Shown: positions 51,956-60,635, counted from the first letter of the stretch. The stretch: 64,000 nucleotides of DNA from Beijerinckiaceae bacterium (GCA_027532775.1 JAPZTO010000011.1:1-64000), one strand, 5' to 3'. Translations and numbers: made by a program. Notes: a model not told the origin generated them from the sequence alone.

Positions 51956-52732
51956 TCACTTCCGTTTTGTGAGCACCTTGCGTTCCTTCGAGGCCCTGTG
52001 CTGGTGGATCGCCATGGGGTCGCGGTTCGGCCAGATGCCGATGGTATTGACGATCCTGTCGCGGAACCCGGTCTCGTGCCGGATCTGCTCTTCAAGGATG
52101 CGGCGTGTCCTGGCATCCGGTGCAGCCTTTAGATCTTCCCTGAGGCCTGCGATCTCCTCGTCCGATTCATCCCGGCGCTCGGCAAGCCAGGTCCACGCCG
52201 CCTTCTGCTCCTTGGTAAAGGGTCCGCGGAGGATGACTTTCCCGGTATTCATGTCGATCTCGATATCGTCGGGATGGGGGAGCGGCTCGGGTGCCACAAT
52301 CCCCAGTCGCTGACGACGCTCGAGCTCGCGTTCCCATTCGACCTTGTATTCAAAGGCCTTCTCGAGCCAGTTGTCGTGCTGCGCCTTGAGCGCGACTTCC
52401 GTCCGGTGAAGCATATCCGAGAACAGCTTCTGCGAGCGGTGCTGACCTTTCGCCGCATTGATGGCGATGGCGCGCATCACGGCCTGCGCCATCGGAACCG
52501 TGATCTGCCGGTCGCCGTCATTGACCTTGATGTCGCGATAGGCCTCGGCAAGGACGATGTCCTTCAGGCGCTCCTCGTTCATCGCGGGAAGCTTGTTGCG
52601 CGCGCCTTTCGGACGCCCGTTCGGATTGCCGGACATGCCCTTCCGGAACCGCGTCCCGGCTGGCGGTTTGCCATAGCCGACCTCGTAAGGTGCCGGCAGC
52701 GAGGACTTGCCGAGGCGCGGCGGCTTCCTCAT
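51956..52732 (-). CDS. DUF5681-domain protein
   Basis: A 258-aa protein with the DUF5681 signature near the N-terminus (YGKPPAGTRFRKGMSGNPNG, then RPKGARNKL), common in phage-derived and island genes of alphaproteobacteria next to DNA methylases. The rest is helical and charged, with basic patches (ERKVLTKRK at the end) that suggest nucleic-acid binding. It is encoded 5 bases downstream of the ParB-methyltransferase gene, in the same operon. No catalytic residues are visible and the function is unknown. A small-terminase-like role has been proposed for similar proteins, but nothing here proves it. Confidence 0.85.
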   Translation of the reverse strand: MRKPPRLGKSSLPAPYEVGYGKPPAGTRFRKGMSGNPNGRPKGARNKLPAMNEERLKDIVLAEAYRDIKVNDGDRQITVPMAQAVMRAIAINAAKGQHRSQKLFSDMLHRTEVALKAQHDNWLEKAFEYKVEWERELERRQRLGIVAPEPLPHPDDIEIDMNTGKVILRGPFTKEQKAAWTWLAERRDESDEEIAGLREDLKAAPDARTRRILEEQIRHETGFRDRIVNTIGIWPNRDPMAIHQHRASKERKVLTKRK

Positions 52733-52737
52733 CGGCG

Positions 52738-54051
52738 TTACTCCGCCGCCACCGGCTCGATGCTGCGGTTCGCCGCCCGCGGCCAGCCGCAGGCAAGCTG
52801 GACAGCATCATCCTTCGCGTAATGCTCCCAACGCGCGAGGATCCGGTCGCAATAGACCGGGTCAAGTTCCACAAGACGGGCGCGGCGGCCGGTCTTGTGG
52901 GCGGCGATCAGGGTCGAGCCCGACCCGCCGAAGAGATCGAGCACGATCCCGTTGCGCTTCGAGACATCCTTGATCGCGTCCGCAATCATCGCGACCGGCT
53001 TGACCGTGGGATGGAGCGCCAGTTCCTCCATCCGCCCGGACTTCAACGTGTTGACGCCCTTGTACTGCCAGACATTCGTCCGGTAGCGGCCATGCTGGCC
53101 AAGTTCGAAGCTGTTGATATGCGGCGCTGTTCCCCGCTTGAAGGCGAAGATCAGCTCGTGGCGCGAGCGGTAGAAGGTGCCCATGCCGCCATTGTCCTTG
53201 GCCCAGACGATGAGGTTCTTGAGCTCGCTGTAGACCCCCTCCCCGGCGTCCAGCATCTCGGCCATGTGCCGCCAGTCCATGCAGATGAAGTGGATCGATC
53301 CATCGACGCTGCCGGCGACAAGCTGTTCGAAGGCCTTGCGGAGAAAGGCGGTGAACTCCTCCCGGCTCATCTCGCCGGAGGCCTGCGCGAACTCGCGGTG
53401 CTTCACCTTGCCGAGCCCGCTGACATGGCCTTCGATCGGGACATTGTAGGGTGGGTCGGTGAAGACCATCTCCGCCTTCTCCCCCTCCATCAGAATGGAA
53501 AGGACGCCCGGGTCCAGCGCATCCCCGCAGACAAGCCTGTGCCGGCCAAGCTGCCAGAGATCGCCCGGGGCGCAGCGGAGCGGCGCGGTATCGGGCGCGG
53601 CATCCTCGGCCGGATTGCCCGGCTCCTCCGGAAGCTGGCCGTCGATCAGCCGGTCAACTTCCGCGATCGTGAAGCCGGTCACGCCGATATCGATCTCGAG
53701 ACTGTCGGCAAGAAGCGCCTTCAGTTCATCCGCCAGGAGATCTTCGTCCCAGCCGGCATTGAGCGCGAGCTTGTTATCCGCGAGGATATAGGCCCGCTTC
53801 TCGGCCTCGCTCATATGGTCGAAGCGCAGGCAGGGCACCTCGGCCATCCCGAGCAGTTTCGCCGCCTCGACGCGGCCATGCCCGGCGAGGATCATGCCGT
53901 GTTCGTCAATCAGGACAGGATTGGTGAAGCCGAACCGCGTGATGCTGTCGGCGATCTGCCGGATCTGTTTGCGGGAATGGGTGCGGGCGTTGCGGGGATA
54001 GGGACTGAGCCGTTCGGGAGGGAGGTACTGGATCCGGTGTTCGGCAATCAT
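52738..54051 (-). CDS. ParB-domain / N6-adenine or N4-cytosine DNA methyltransferase
   Basis: A 437-aa fusion. The N-terminal 120 residues form a ParB/Spo0J nuclease-like domain (LSPYPRNARTHSRKQIRQIA, then GHGRVEAAKLLG). The C-terminal part is a beta-class amino-methyltransferase: DPPYNVPIEGHVSG first (catalytic motif IV), then DLFGGSGSTLIAAHKTGR (AdoMet motif I). HPTVKPVAMIADAI lies between. No cognate restriction gene is adjacent, so this is an orphan methylase, probably of phage or island origin. The ParB domain may bind DNA or use CTP. It is transcribed divergently from the DUF3489-DUF2924-recombinase operon. Confidence 0.92.
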   Translation of the reverse strand: MIAEHRIQYLPPERLSPYPRNARTHSRKQIRQIADSITRFGFTNPVLIDEHGMILAGHGRVEAAKLLGMAEVPCLRFDHMSEAEKRAYILADNKLALNAGWDEDLLADELKALLADSLEIDIGVTGFTIAEVDRLIDGQLPEEPGNPAEDAAPDTAPLRCAPGDLWQLGRHRLVCGDALDPGVLSILMEGEKAEMVFTDPPYNVPIEGHVSGLGKVKHREFAQASGEMSREEFTAFLRKAFEQLVAGSVDGSIHFICMDWRHMAEMLDAGEGVYSELKNLIVWAKDNGGMGTFYRSRHELIFAFKRGTAPHINSFELGQHGRYRTNVWQYKGVNTLKSGRMEELALHPTVKPVAMIADAIKDVSKRNGIVLDLFGGSGSTLIAAHKTGRRARLVELDPVYCDRILARWEHYAKDDAVQLACGWPRAANRSIEPVAAE

Positions 54052-54372
54052 GCATAGTCCTTTCTATCGTTTGCGCCGCTCTCCCTTCGTTGATCCCGAC
54101 GGGCAAGCCCGCCGGTTGTGGTCGATGTTGAGCGCTTATTTTCGTGCTTTGTTCTGCGGTCTGCAAGGGTGCCCTCGGGGATTTCGACAGGTAAAATGCA
54201 GGCCGGTGTCCGATCCAGGATCCAGCCGATCCTTCGTGCGAGCAAACCGGCGGTCTGTTCTTCTTCCGCTGGACTTCGCGGCCAGAGCAAGCATGGCTGT
54301 GTCACGCCCGGTGACGGGCTTGTTCCGGTGACGGCGGCAATCGGACCGCCGCGCCAGAGAAGGAACAAGTCC
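54052..54372. promoter_or_regulatory. Divergent intergenic region of the recombinase module
   Basis: This 321-bp region separates two divergent operons. It has two direct copies of CCGGTGACGG (54308-54317 and 54325-54334). The first overlaps an inverted repeat GTCAC-N5-GTGAC at 54301-54315. These are candidate operator or recombinase-binding sites; no further gene is supported here. Confidence 0.4.
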
Positions 54373-54690
54373 ATGCCCCGCGTGAAGAAGACGAACCCGG
54401 CCGAACTCCCATCCCCGATTGAACTCCCGGCCCTGCCCGCCCGCACCACCCTTCCCGCACCAAGCGAGGTCAGCGCACCGGCTCCTCGCGCGAGCAAGCT
54501 CGCCATCGTGATCGCGATGCTCGAGGCACCCGAAGGTGCGACCATCGCCGATCTCTGCGACGCCACGGGATGGCAGAGCCATTCGGTGCGTGGTGCCCTC
54601 GCCGGATCCCTCAAGCGTAAAGGCCATTTCATCACCTCGACCAAGCCGGCGGATGGTCCCCGCCGCTACCGGATCGAGGCCTCGGCATGA
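54373..54690 (+). CDS. DUF3489-domain protein
   Basis: A 105-aa protein. After a proline-rich N-terminus the DUF3489 winged-helix-like domain is evident: SKLAIVIAMLEAPEGATIADL, CDATGWQSHSVRGALAGSLKR and a final basic segment. Such proteins regularly precede DUF2924 and large serine recombinases and are likely DNA-binding regulators or recombination helpers. AAGGAAC lies about 10 bases before the ATG at 54373. A longer frame exists upstream to 54118, but its composition there is non-coding. The stop overlaps the DUF2924 start (ATGA). Confidence 0.88.
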   Translation: MPRVKKTNPAELPSPIELPALPARTTLPAPSEVSAPAPRASKLAIVIAMLEAPEGATIADLCDATGWQSHSVRGALAGSLKRKGHFITSTKPADGPRRYRIEASA

Positions 54691-55136
54691 CGCGCCGGTC
54701 TCCTGCCATCGAAGACGAGGTGCGCGCGCTCGCACCTCTCGATCTGGCCGGCCTGCGCGCCGCATGGGCGGAGCAGGGTAGCCCGGTCCCCAAGCTCCGC
54801 TCGGTTGATCTTCTCCGCCTGATGCTCGCGTGGCGGATCCAGGCCAAGGCTCTCGGGGCGCTCGATGCCCCGACCCGAAAGGCGCTCGCCCGCAGGAAGG
54901 CCGGGGCGGTCGAGGGGCAATCGCATGGCCACGGCGCCGTCTTCCGGCGGGTCTGGCAGGGACGGATGATCGAGGCCATTGTCGAGACCAACGGGTTCCG
55001 CTTCGAGGGTTGCCTCTACCGCAGCCTCTCGGCGGTCGCGGAAGCGGCGACCGGCACCCGCTGGAACGGGCCGCGCTTCTTTGGCCTGCGCGGGGACGCG
55101 ATGATGCGGGACAAAGGCGACGAGGCCGGGCCATGA
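54687..55136 (+). CDS. DUF2924-domain protein
   Basis: A 149-aa protein of the DUF2924 family: LDLAGLRAAWAEQGSPVPK in the middle of the N-terminal helical part, and the C-terminal signature GFRFEGCLYRSLSAVAEAAT with TGTRWNGPRFFGL. These proteins always travel with serine recombinases in alphaproteobacterial islands and are thought to be directionality or accessory factors; no biochemical role is established. Its start and stop both overlap neighbours by four bases, so the three genes form a tight operon. Confidence 0.9.
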   Translation: MTRRSPAIEDEVRALAPLDLAGLRAAWAEQGSPVPKLRSVDLLRLMLAWRIQAKALGALDAPTRKALARRKAGAVEGQSHGHGAVFRRVWQGRMIEAIVETNGFRFEGCLYRSLSAVAEAATGTRWNGPRFFGLRGDAMMRDKGDEAGP

Positions 55137-56710
55137 ACGCGGCCAAACCCTCCTCCCGCCCGGTCCGACGCTGCGCGATCTATACCCGCAAGAGCTCCGA
55201 GGAAGGGCTCGATCAGGGGTTCAACTCGCTCGATGCCCAGCGCGAGGCCTGCGCCGCCTATATCACCAGCCAGAAGGCCGAGGGGTGGAAGGCGCTGTCC
55301 ACGTTCTACGATGATGGCGGGTTCTCGGGCGGATCGATGGAGCGCCCGGCCCTCCGGCGCCTGATGGCCGATATCGCGGCGGGGCGGATCGATGTGGTCG
55401 TCGTCTACAAGATCGACCGCCTCACCCGCTCCCTCGCCGACTTTGCCCGCATGGTCGAGATCTTCGAGCAGCACGAGGTCAGCTTCGTCTCGGTGACGCA
55501 GGCCTTCTCGACCACGACCAGCATGGGGCGGCTGACGCTCAACGTGCTGCTCTCCTTTGCCCAGTTCGAGCGTGAGGTCACAGGCGAACGGATCCGTGAC
55601 AAGATCGCCGCCTCGAAGCGTAAAGGTCTCTGGATGGGTGGCACCCTGCCGCTCGGCTATGACCTGCCCGACCTGGCGTCCCGCATCCTCAAGGTCAACG
55701 AGGAGGAGGCGATCCTCGTCCGGTCGATCTTCACCCGCTATCTCGAACTCGGCTCGGTCCATGCCCTCGAACGGGATCTCGCCGCACGCGGTATCCGGAC
55801 CAAGGAGACCCGCCTCAGGGACGGACGGATACGCGGCGGGGTCGCGTTCAGCCGCGGCGCTTTGTTCCATCTCCTGCGCAACCGGCTCTATCGCGGCGAG
55901 ATTCCCCACAAAAGCGAGTGCCATCCCGGCCAGCACGCCGCGGTCATCCCAGGGGACCTGTTCGAGGCCGTCCAGCACAGTCTCGACCGGCAGACCCGGC
56001 GGCGAGACCATGCCACCGACCCCGGCAAGGCCTCCTCGCCACTGACCGGCCGGCTATTCGATGCCGATGGCCAGCCGATGTCCCCAAGCTTTGCCTATGG
56101 CCGGCACGGCACGATGTATCGCTATTATGTCTCCGCCCCGCTCCAGCAGGGCCAGCACCGTGCGAAAGATGATCCCCATCCGCGCCGCGTCCCGGCCCGG
56201 CTTCTGGAAGAAGCTCTCGAGAAGGCCGTCACCGAAGAGCGTGGCGTCGATCGCCTTGGAGAAGACAGCGTCGCGCCCCTCGAGCGGATCGAGCGGGTCA
56301 CCCTGGAAGCCCATCGGCTCGTCGTGATCCTTCGCACGGAGGACAAGGATCGCAGCAACACGCCCGGCACCCGGCTCATCGTGCCGTTCGAACTGGCAAA
56401 AGGCTCGGCCCGGGTCGATGCCATCGCCGGCGACCGGTCATGTCCCCGCCGCGACCCCGTCCTGATCCGCGCCCTCAAGCATGCCCATGCGCAGGTGCAG
56501 CGGGACGAAGCCGGCCTGCCCGTTCTCGATGCCGCACCCGACATGATCCGGGCCCGGCGCATCCTCCGTCTTGCCTTCCTCGCCCCTGATCTCCAGCGCG
56601 CGATCCTCGAAGGACGCCAGCCCCGCGCCATCACCCTCGCCCGGCTCATCGAGAGCGACATCCCCCTCCTCTGGTCCGAACAGCGGCGCCTTTTCGCGGC
56701 CCAGGCGTGA
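55133..56710 (+). CDS. Large serine recombinase
   Basis: A 525-aa site-specific recombinase. The resolvase/invertase catalytic domain covers about residues 12-155: YTRKSSEEGLDQGFNSLDAQ with the nucleophilic serine, then VVVYKIDRLTRSLADFARMV and LSFAQFEREVTGERIRDKI. A recombinase domain follows (GYDLPDLASRILKVNEEEA and FHLLRNRLYRGEI). The usual zinc-ribbon cysteines of many large serine recombinases are missing, which is normal for this subgroup. It should integrate or excise an element, and its neighbour tRNA-Ser is a plausible target although serine recombinases use other sites too. The start shares ATGA with the DUF2924 stop. Confidence 0.93.
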   Translation: MNAAKPSSRPVRRCAIYTRKSSEEGLDQGFNSLDAQREACAAYITSQKAEGWKALSTFYDDGGFSGGSMERPALRRLMADIAAGRIDVVVVYKIDRLTRSLADFARMVEIFEQHEVSFVSVTQAFSTTTSMGRLTLNVLLSFAQFEREVTGERIRDKIAASKRKGLWMGGTLPLGYDLPDLASRILKVNEEEAILVRSIFTRYLELGSVHALERDLAARGIRTKETRLRDGRIRGGVAFSRGALFHLLRNRLYRGEIPHKSECHPGQHAAVIPGDLFEAVQHSLDRQTRRRDHATDPGKASSPLTGRLFDADGQPMSPSFAYGRHGTMYRYYVSAPLQQGQHRAKDDPHPRRVPARLLEEALEKAVTEERGVDRLGEDSVAPLERIERVTLEAHRLVVILRTEDKDRSNTPGTRLIVPFELAKGSARVDAIAGDRSCPRRDPVLIRALKHAHAQVQRDEAGLPVLDAAPDMIRARRILRLAFLAPDLQRAILEGRQPRAITLARLIESDIPLLWSEQRRLFAAQA

Positions 56711-56721
56711 GGCGCGAGCCC

Positions 56722-56927
56722 TTCCCTGTTCATGCCCTGATCTTCCCTGTTTCCGGTCGCGCCGTTCCCTGATCGGGGTTATGAAATTCCCTGTTCCGCG
56801 AAGAACAGGGAATTGGCGTTTTCAGCACCGTAACCCACTGATTACACTGGACATCTGCAGGTGGCGTTTCATCGACAGGGCCTTCAGGCCCGCGAAAAAC
56901 CATCGAATTCCCTGTTTATTCCCTGTT
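56722..56927. repeat. Cluster of TTCCCTGTT repeats between recombinase and tRNA
   Basis: TTCCCTGTT occurs at 56722, 56743, 56787, 56908 and 56919, a variant TTCCCTGAT at 56765, and the inverted form AACAGGGAA at 56804. The copies at 56787 and 56804 form an inverted pair around CCGCGAAG. Spacing of 9-22 bases and two orientations suggest protein-binding or recombination sites rather than coding sequence. Confidence 0.65.
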
Positions 56928-57113
56928 CCCGCGAAATCCGAGGCAAACCGACCGTCCTCTCCGGAAACCAGAGACGGCGCCCCGTGGCGCGCCGAAAATG
57001 CCCGCTCACAGGCGGAAAACCGGCGGCACGGAAACGGATTCGCGCCGGAAAGCGGCGTCATTCCCGCGACTTGCGCGGCGGATCAGGGAACGGAGACTTT
57101 TTGAGGGGGTGGG

Positions 57114-57205
57114 TGGCGGAGACGGAGGGATTCGAACCCTCGATACCCCTTTCGGGGTATGCTCATTTAGCAAACGAGTGCCTTCAGCCTCTCGGCCACG
57201 TCTCC
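57114..57205 (-). tRNA. tRNA-Ser(GCT)
   Basis: The minus strand folds as a class II tRNA. The acceptor GGAGACG pairs with CGTCTCC, anticodon stem-loop ACTCGTTTGCTAAATGAG carries anticodon GCT, the long variable arm is ATACCCCGAAAGGGGTAT, and the T arm contains GGGTTCGAATCCC. The CCA tail is encoded (TGG at 57114-57116 on the plus strand). Its 3' end faces the accessory region, the usual orientation for a tRNA used as an integration site. Confidence 0.97.
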
Positions 57206-57344
57206 AGCGCTGCCGAAGCAGCGAGGACGCTCTATGCCCGAGGGCGGGCCGGAGTTCAAGCCGCAATCCGAAGCGAAGCGGCCTGCCCGCACAGCAAAAG
57301 GGGCATCAGGAAACACCCCCTGCGTGGGCTTCGGGCCCATACCG

Positions 57345-57659
57345 TCAATGGATCGACAGCCATTCCCGGGCGCGGCGCTGGGCGGCGGCGATCTCGGCCG
57401 CGCTCAGCTCGGCGGCGATTTCCTGACGGCGCCGGGCGGCTTCCGTATCCCCGCGCAGGGCGGCGATGTTGAACCACTTGTGCGCCTCGACCAGATCGAA
57501 AGTGCCGGTCCGGCCGCAGGCATAGTTCACGCCCATTTCAAAGAAGTTCAGTTCCGGTTCGCCGGCCGCATTGATCTGCTGCGCCATACCCATGTTAGCC
57601 CCCTGTATCACTTCTGTTGACGACTGCCCTGACCGAAGGATCTGCTGGCCTTGAGCCAT
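57345..57659 (-). CDS. Small Sel1-repeat-like protein
   Basis: A 104-aa cytoplasmic protein. The C-terminal half carries one Sel1/TPR-like unit (DLVEAHKWFNIAALRGDTEA) followed by a charged helix (RRRQEIAAELSAAEIAAAQ). Similar short proteins are widespread in alphaproteobacteria as probable protein-interaction adaptors. No signal peptide is present. It is a single gene, encoded next to tRNA-Ser on the same strand, and looks like part of the chromosomal backbone. Function unknown. Confidence 0.8.
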   Translation of the reverse strand: MAQGQQILRSGQSSTEVIQGANMGMAQQINAAGEPELNFFEMGVNYACGRTGTFDLVEAHKWFNIAALRGDTEAARRRQEIAAELSAAEIAAAQRRAREWLSIH

Positions 57660-57972
57660 GTCGTTGCCTTCGATGCGTCAAATTTGAAGCAAACTTTCAA
57701 AGAACCCCTGAATCGATGTGCCTAATGACAGGTTGCCGGAATCGCCCGTCTGTCCGGCATTCATGCTCCGCTAAGGCTGAAATCCTGATTTCTCATTTGG
57801 AATCAAGGATTCAGCTTCAGGCAAGATTCCTTTCCGGAAGCTTCTCTCAACCATTCCCCGGATTGGCGTCCTGACGCGCCGTCCCGCCATCGCCGCACAG
57901 GGCTCTTGACGCTGTTTAGTTTATATGTGAACTAATGGCATAAGAACAAACCTGAACCGGGAGGAATTGACG
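57660..57972. other. Intergenic region between the Sel1-like and DUF2147 genes
   Basis: About 310 bases between divergent genes and therefore the place of two promoters. A short plus-strand frame (57617-57874) has no support. TTGACG-like sequence at 57907 with TTTATATG-type sequence at 57922 might serve the DUF2147 gene, but the spacing is unusual. Confidence 0.4.
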
Positions 57973-58362
57973 ATGCGAAACACTCACACAACGCTGCTGG
58001 CGGCTGCACTGGCTTCGGGCCTTGGCCTGATGGCTGCGCCTGCTATGGCCAACGAGATCCAGGGCACCTGGCAGCGTACGGATACGAATGCGAGCCGGGT
58101 CCGCTTTTCGAAATGCGGTGACTCGTCCTGCGGGTCGATCATCTGGCTGAAGGAGACGTCCGGCGCCGCGAAAGTGGGCCAGCGTGTCTTCTTCGACATG
58201 AAGCCGAATGGTGACAATCGTTGGGTCGGCAAGGCTTTCAACCCGGAAGATGGCAAGAGCTATTCCGGCAAGGTGCTGATCAACGGCAAGCAGATGGTCA
58301 CCGAGGGTTGCGCGCTGGCAGGCCTCGTCTGCCGCAGCGTCAACTGGGTCCGCGTGGACTGA
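57973..58362 (+). CDS. Secreted DUF2147-domain protein
   Basis: A 129-aa protein with a signal peptide (LLAAALASGLGLMAAPAMA, cleavage before NEIQG). The DUF2147 core is clear: IQGTWQRTDTNASRVRFSKC at the start, FFDMKPNGDNRWVGKAFNPE, GKSYSGKVLINGKQMVTEGC at the end. Such proteins adopt a small beta-barrel and are periplasmic, of unknown role. GGGAGGAA sits 9 bases before the ATG at 57973; the TTG at 57967 is unlikely. A hairpin TCGGGAA-N5-TTCCCGA at 58369-58387 follows the stop and could end transcription, although it lacks a U-run. Confidence 0.9.
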   Translation: MRNTHTTLLAAALASGLGLMAAPAMANEIQGTWQRTDTNASRVRFSKCGDSSCGSIIWLKETSGAAKVGQRVFFDMKPNGDNRWVGKAFNPEDGKSYSGKVLINGKQMVTEGCALAGLVCRSVNWVRVD

Positions 58363-58414
58363 GCGCCCTCGGGAACCCCGTTCCCGAATCGGGCTGAACG
58401 GCTATAGAGGCGGG

Positions 58415-59515
58415 ATGGAGTTCAGCCCGCAGCAGGATCGCGCGCTCGCCGCGATTTCCGATTGGCACAAGGCGGCCCGCCGGAAGCGCGGCGAGCCGGT
58501 CTTCCGCCTGTTCGGCTATGCGGGCACGGGCAAGACAACCCTTGCGCGACACATTGCCGAGGGTATCGACGGCGATGTGCTGTTCGCCGCCTTCACCGGC
58601 AAGGCCGCCGCCGTCATGCGCGACCGTGGCTGCGGCGATGCCCAGACGCTGCATTCCCTCATCTACCGCTCGAAGGACAGCGAGAACGAGGAACCGACCT
58701 TCGTCCTCAACCGGCAATCCGATGTGAAGAAGGCGGAGCTGGTCATCGTCGATGAATGCTCGATGGTTGATGCCGAATTGGGAACGGACCTGCTGTCCTT
58801 CGGCGTACCGGTGCTGGTCCTGGGCGACCCTGCGCAGCTGCCCCCTGTGAAAGGCGGCGGCTTCTTCACCGAGGCCGAGCCGGATGTGATGCTGACGGAA
58901 GTGCACCGGCAGGCGGCCGGCGATCCGATCATCCATCTGTCGATGCTCGCCCGGAACGGCGAGCGGCTGCCGGTTGGCGATTATGGCGACAGCCGGGTCA
59001 TCCGTCGCGAGCAGATCGACGCGCAGCAGATCCTGGCGGCCGATCAGGTGCTGGTGGGCCGGAACGAGACCCGCCGGAAATACAATGCGCGGATCCGCGC
59101 CTTGCTGGGCAAGGTCGATGCCCTGCCGGAAAAGGACGAGAAACTCGTCTGCCTCCGCAACAACCGCCAGAAGGGCCTGCTCAATGGCTCGACCTGGACC
59201 GTGAAGCTGGTCGGAGAGCGTGTGGGAGAATTCGTCCATATGCGCGTGGCACCGGATGACGGGAATGGCCCGACGGTCAAGGTGGTGGTGCCGCGCGGCT
59301 TCTTCGAGGGGATTGGCGAGGAGATCCCCTGGGAGATCCGCAGGCATGTCGAGGAATTCGATTACGGCTATGCGCTGACCGTGCACAAGGCTCAGGGCTC
59401 GCAATGGGACCGCGTGGTGCTGTTCGACGAAAGCTTCGCCTTCCGCGAGCACCGCACGCGGTGGCTTTACACCGCAATCACCCGCGCGGCGAAGGCGCTG
59501 ACCGTCGTCATCTGA
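58415..59515 (+). CDS. RecD-like SF1B DNA helicase
   Basis: A 366-aa ATP-dependent DNA helicase related to RecD/TraA and phage Dda. Walker A is GYAGTGKTTLA, motif Ia AFTGKAAAVM, motif II VIVDECSMVD, motif III LGDPAQLPPV, and motif VI LYTAITRAAKAL. VHKAQGSQWDRVV is the UvrD_C_2 motif. Compared with RecD2 it lacks the long N-terminal domain. It probably acts in repair or replication. The gene appears monocistronic and its stop overlaps the end of the convergent gene by 8 bases. Large minus-strand frames across it are antisense artefacts. Confidence 0.93.
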   Translation: MEFSPQQDRALAAISDWHKAARRKRGEPVFRLFGYAGTGKTTLARHIAEGIDGDVLFAAFTGKAAAVMRDRGCGDAQTLHSLIYRSKDSENEEPTFVLNRQSDVKKAELVIVDECSMVDAELGTDLLSFGVPVLVLGDPAQLPPVKGGGFFTEAEPDVMLTEVHRQAAGDPIIHLSMLARNGERLPVGDYGDSRVIRREQIDAQQILAADQVLVGRNETRRKYNARIRALLGKVDALPEKDEKLVCLRNNRQKGLLNGSTWTVKLVGERVGEFVHMRVAPDDGNGPTVKVVVPRGFFEGIGEEIPWEIRRHVEEFDYGYALTVHKAQGSQWDRVVLFDESFAFREHRTRWLYTAITRAAKALTVVI

Positions 59516-59930
59516 CGCCGGGACAATTCGGCACCACCGTCAGCCAGTCGGGGCTGGCCGCAGCATCATAAACATAGAGGTGGACGAAGCGATCCGGCTG
59601 ACCGGCGCAGCCCGGAACCGGGCCCACCAAGCGCCCGACCAGCCGCCCGGTGCGCGCCTGATGGCTGCGCGGCTCGCCGACATTGTCGGCCACGTCGCAG
59701 AGCGGTTCGCAATGGGGGAATTTCGGCTCCGGCCCGGTCTGGACATAGAGCATCGACTGGGTCCGCGAGAAGCGGATGCGATAATGGTGGCGGGCAGGAT
59801 CCGAGGCCACGGCCATGAAGGCCTCGCGGGATTCCAGGCAGAAATCGCCGAAACAGGCCCGCGTGATCTCGATGGATGCGGCCCTTGCCTCGAATGCCAA
59901 GAGCAGCAAGGCGAGGACCGCAAACCGCAT
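59508..59930 (-). CDS. Secreted protein of unknown function
   Basis: A 140-aa protein with a short signal peptide (MRFAVLALLLLAFEARAA). The mature chain contains several cysteines (CFGDFCLES, HCEPLCD, CAGQ, NCPGV) and begins ASIEITRACFGDFCLES. No family is recognised. It starts 3 bases after the stop of the GST gene, so the two are co-transcribed. Confidence 0.72.
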   Translation of the reverse strand: MRFAVLALLLLAFEARAASIEITRACFGDFCLESREAFMAVASDPARHHYRIRFSRTQSMLYVQTGPEPKFPHCEPLCDVADNVGEPRSHQARTGRLVGRLVGPVPGCAGQPDRFVHLYVYDAAASPDWLTVVPNCPGVR

Positions 59931-59933
59931 CGA

Positions 59934-60635
59934 TCAGGATTTCGGCTTGTTTCCGAACAGGATCTCCTGAACCTTGGGATCCTTCATGTTCTGTGAGGAC
60001 GGGTCCCGCTTCTCGGAACCGACGGCGAGGCCTCGCTGCACGGCCGGGCGTGCGAGGAAGGCATCGAGCCAGCGCTTCACATGCGGGAACTCGGCAATGT
60101 CCTGGCCCTGCCGTTCCCAGAGCTTCGCCCAGGGGCCGATGGCGATGTCGGCGATCGAATACTCGCCGGCGACCCATTCGCGATCCTTCAACCGCTTGTC
60201 GAGCACGCCATAGAGCCGCTTGGTCTCGTTGGTGTAGCGGTTGATCGCGTATTCGATCTTCTCGGGCGCATAGATCCGGAAATGATGCGTCTGGCCGAGC
60301 ATCGGGCCGAAGCCGCCCATCTGCCAGAACAGCCACTGGTCAACCTCGACGCGCTTGCGCTCGTTGACCGGGTAGAGCTGGCCAGTCTTGCGGCCGAGAT
60401 ACTGGAGAATGGCGCCGCTCTCGAAAAGCGAGATCGGCTCGCCGCCGACCGTGTCGTAATCGACGATGGCCGGCATCTTGTTGTTCGGGGCGATTTTCAG
60501 GAAATCGGGCTGGAACTGCTCGCCCTTGGTGATGTCGACAAGGTGGACCTCATAGGGAAGACCCATTTCCTCGAGGGCAATGGAAATCTTCCAGCCGTTC
60601 GGGGTCGGCCAGTAGTGAAGATCGATCGGCTGCAT
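59934..60635 (-). CDS. Nu-class glutathione S-transferase (YfcG-like)
   Basis: A 233-aa glutathione transferase. The N-terminal thioredoxin fold carries IDLHYWPTPNGWKISIALEE, where the TPN motif is diagnostic for nu-class enzymes such as YfcG, which act as disulfide-bond reductases with bound GSSG. Glutathione contacts follow in NNKMPAIVD and LFESGAILQYLG. The C-terminal helical domain contains YSIADIAIGPWAKLWERQG, the N-capping box of GSTs. All expected residues are present, so it should be active in the cytoplasm in redox defence. A small secreted protein gene follows in the same operon. Confidence 0.93.
   Translation of the reverse strand: MQPIDLHYWPTPNGWKISIALEEMGLPYEVHLVDITKGEQFQPDFLKIAPNNKMPAIVDYDTVGGEPISLFESGAILQYLGRKTGQLYPVNERKRVEVDQWLFWQMGGFGPMLGQTHHFRIYAPEKIEYAINRYTNETKRLYGVLDKRLKDREWVAGEYSIADIAIGPWAKLWERQGQDIAEFPHVKRWLDAFLARPAVQRGLAVGSEKRDPSSQNMKDPKVQEILFGNKPKS

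Noticed and set aside
52690-54057. 455-codon plus-strand frame
   Set aside because: It is antisense to the ParB-methyltransferase gene; long antisense frames are expected at this GC content.
55016-56011. 331-codon minus-strand frame
   Set aside because: It is antisense to the serine recombinase catalytic domain.
58340-59452. 370-codon minus-strand frame
   Set aside because: It is antisense to the RecD-like helicase gene and has no start site or domain support.
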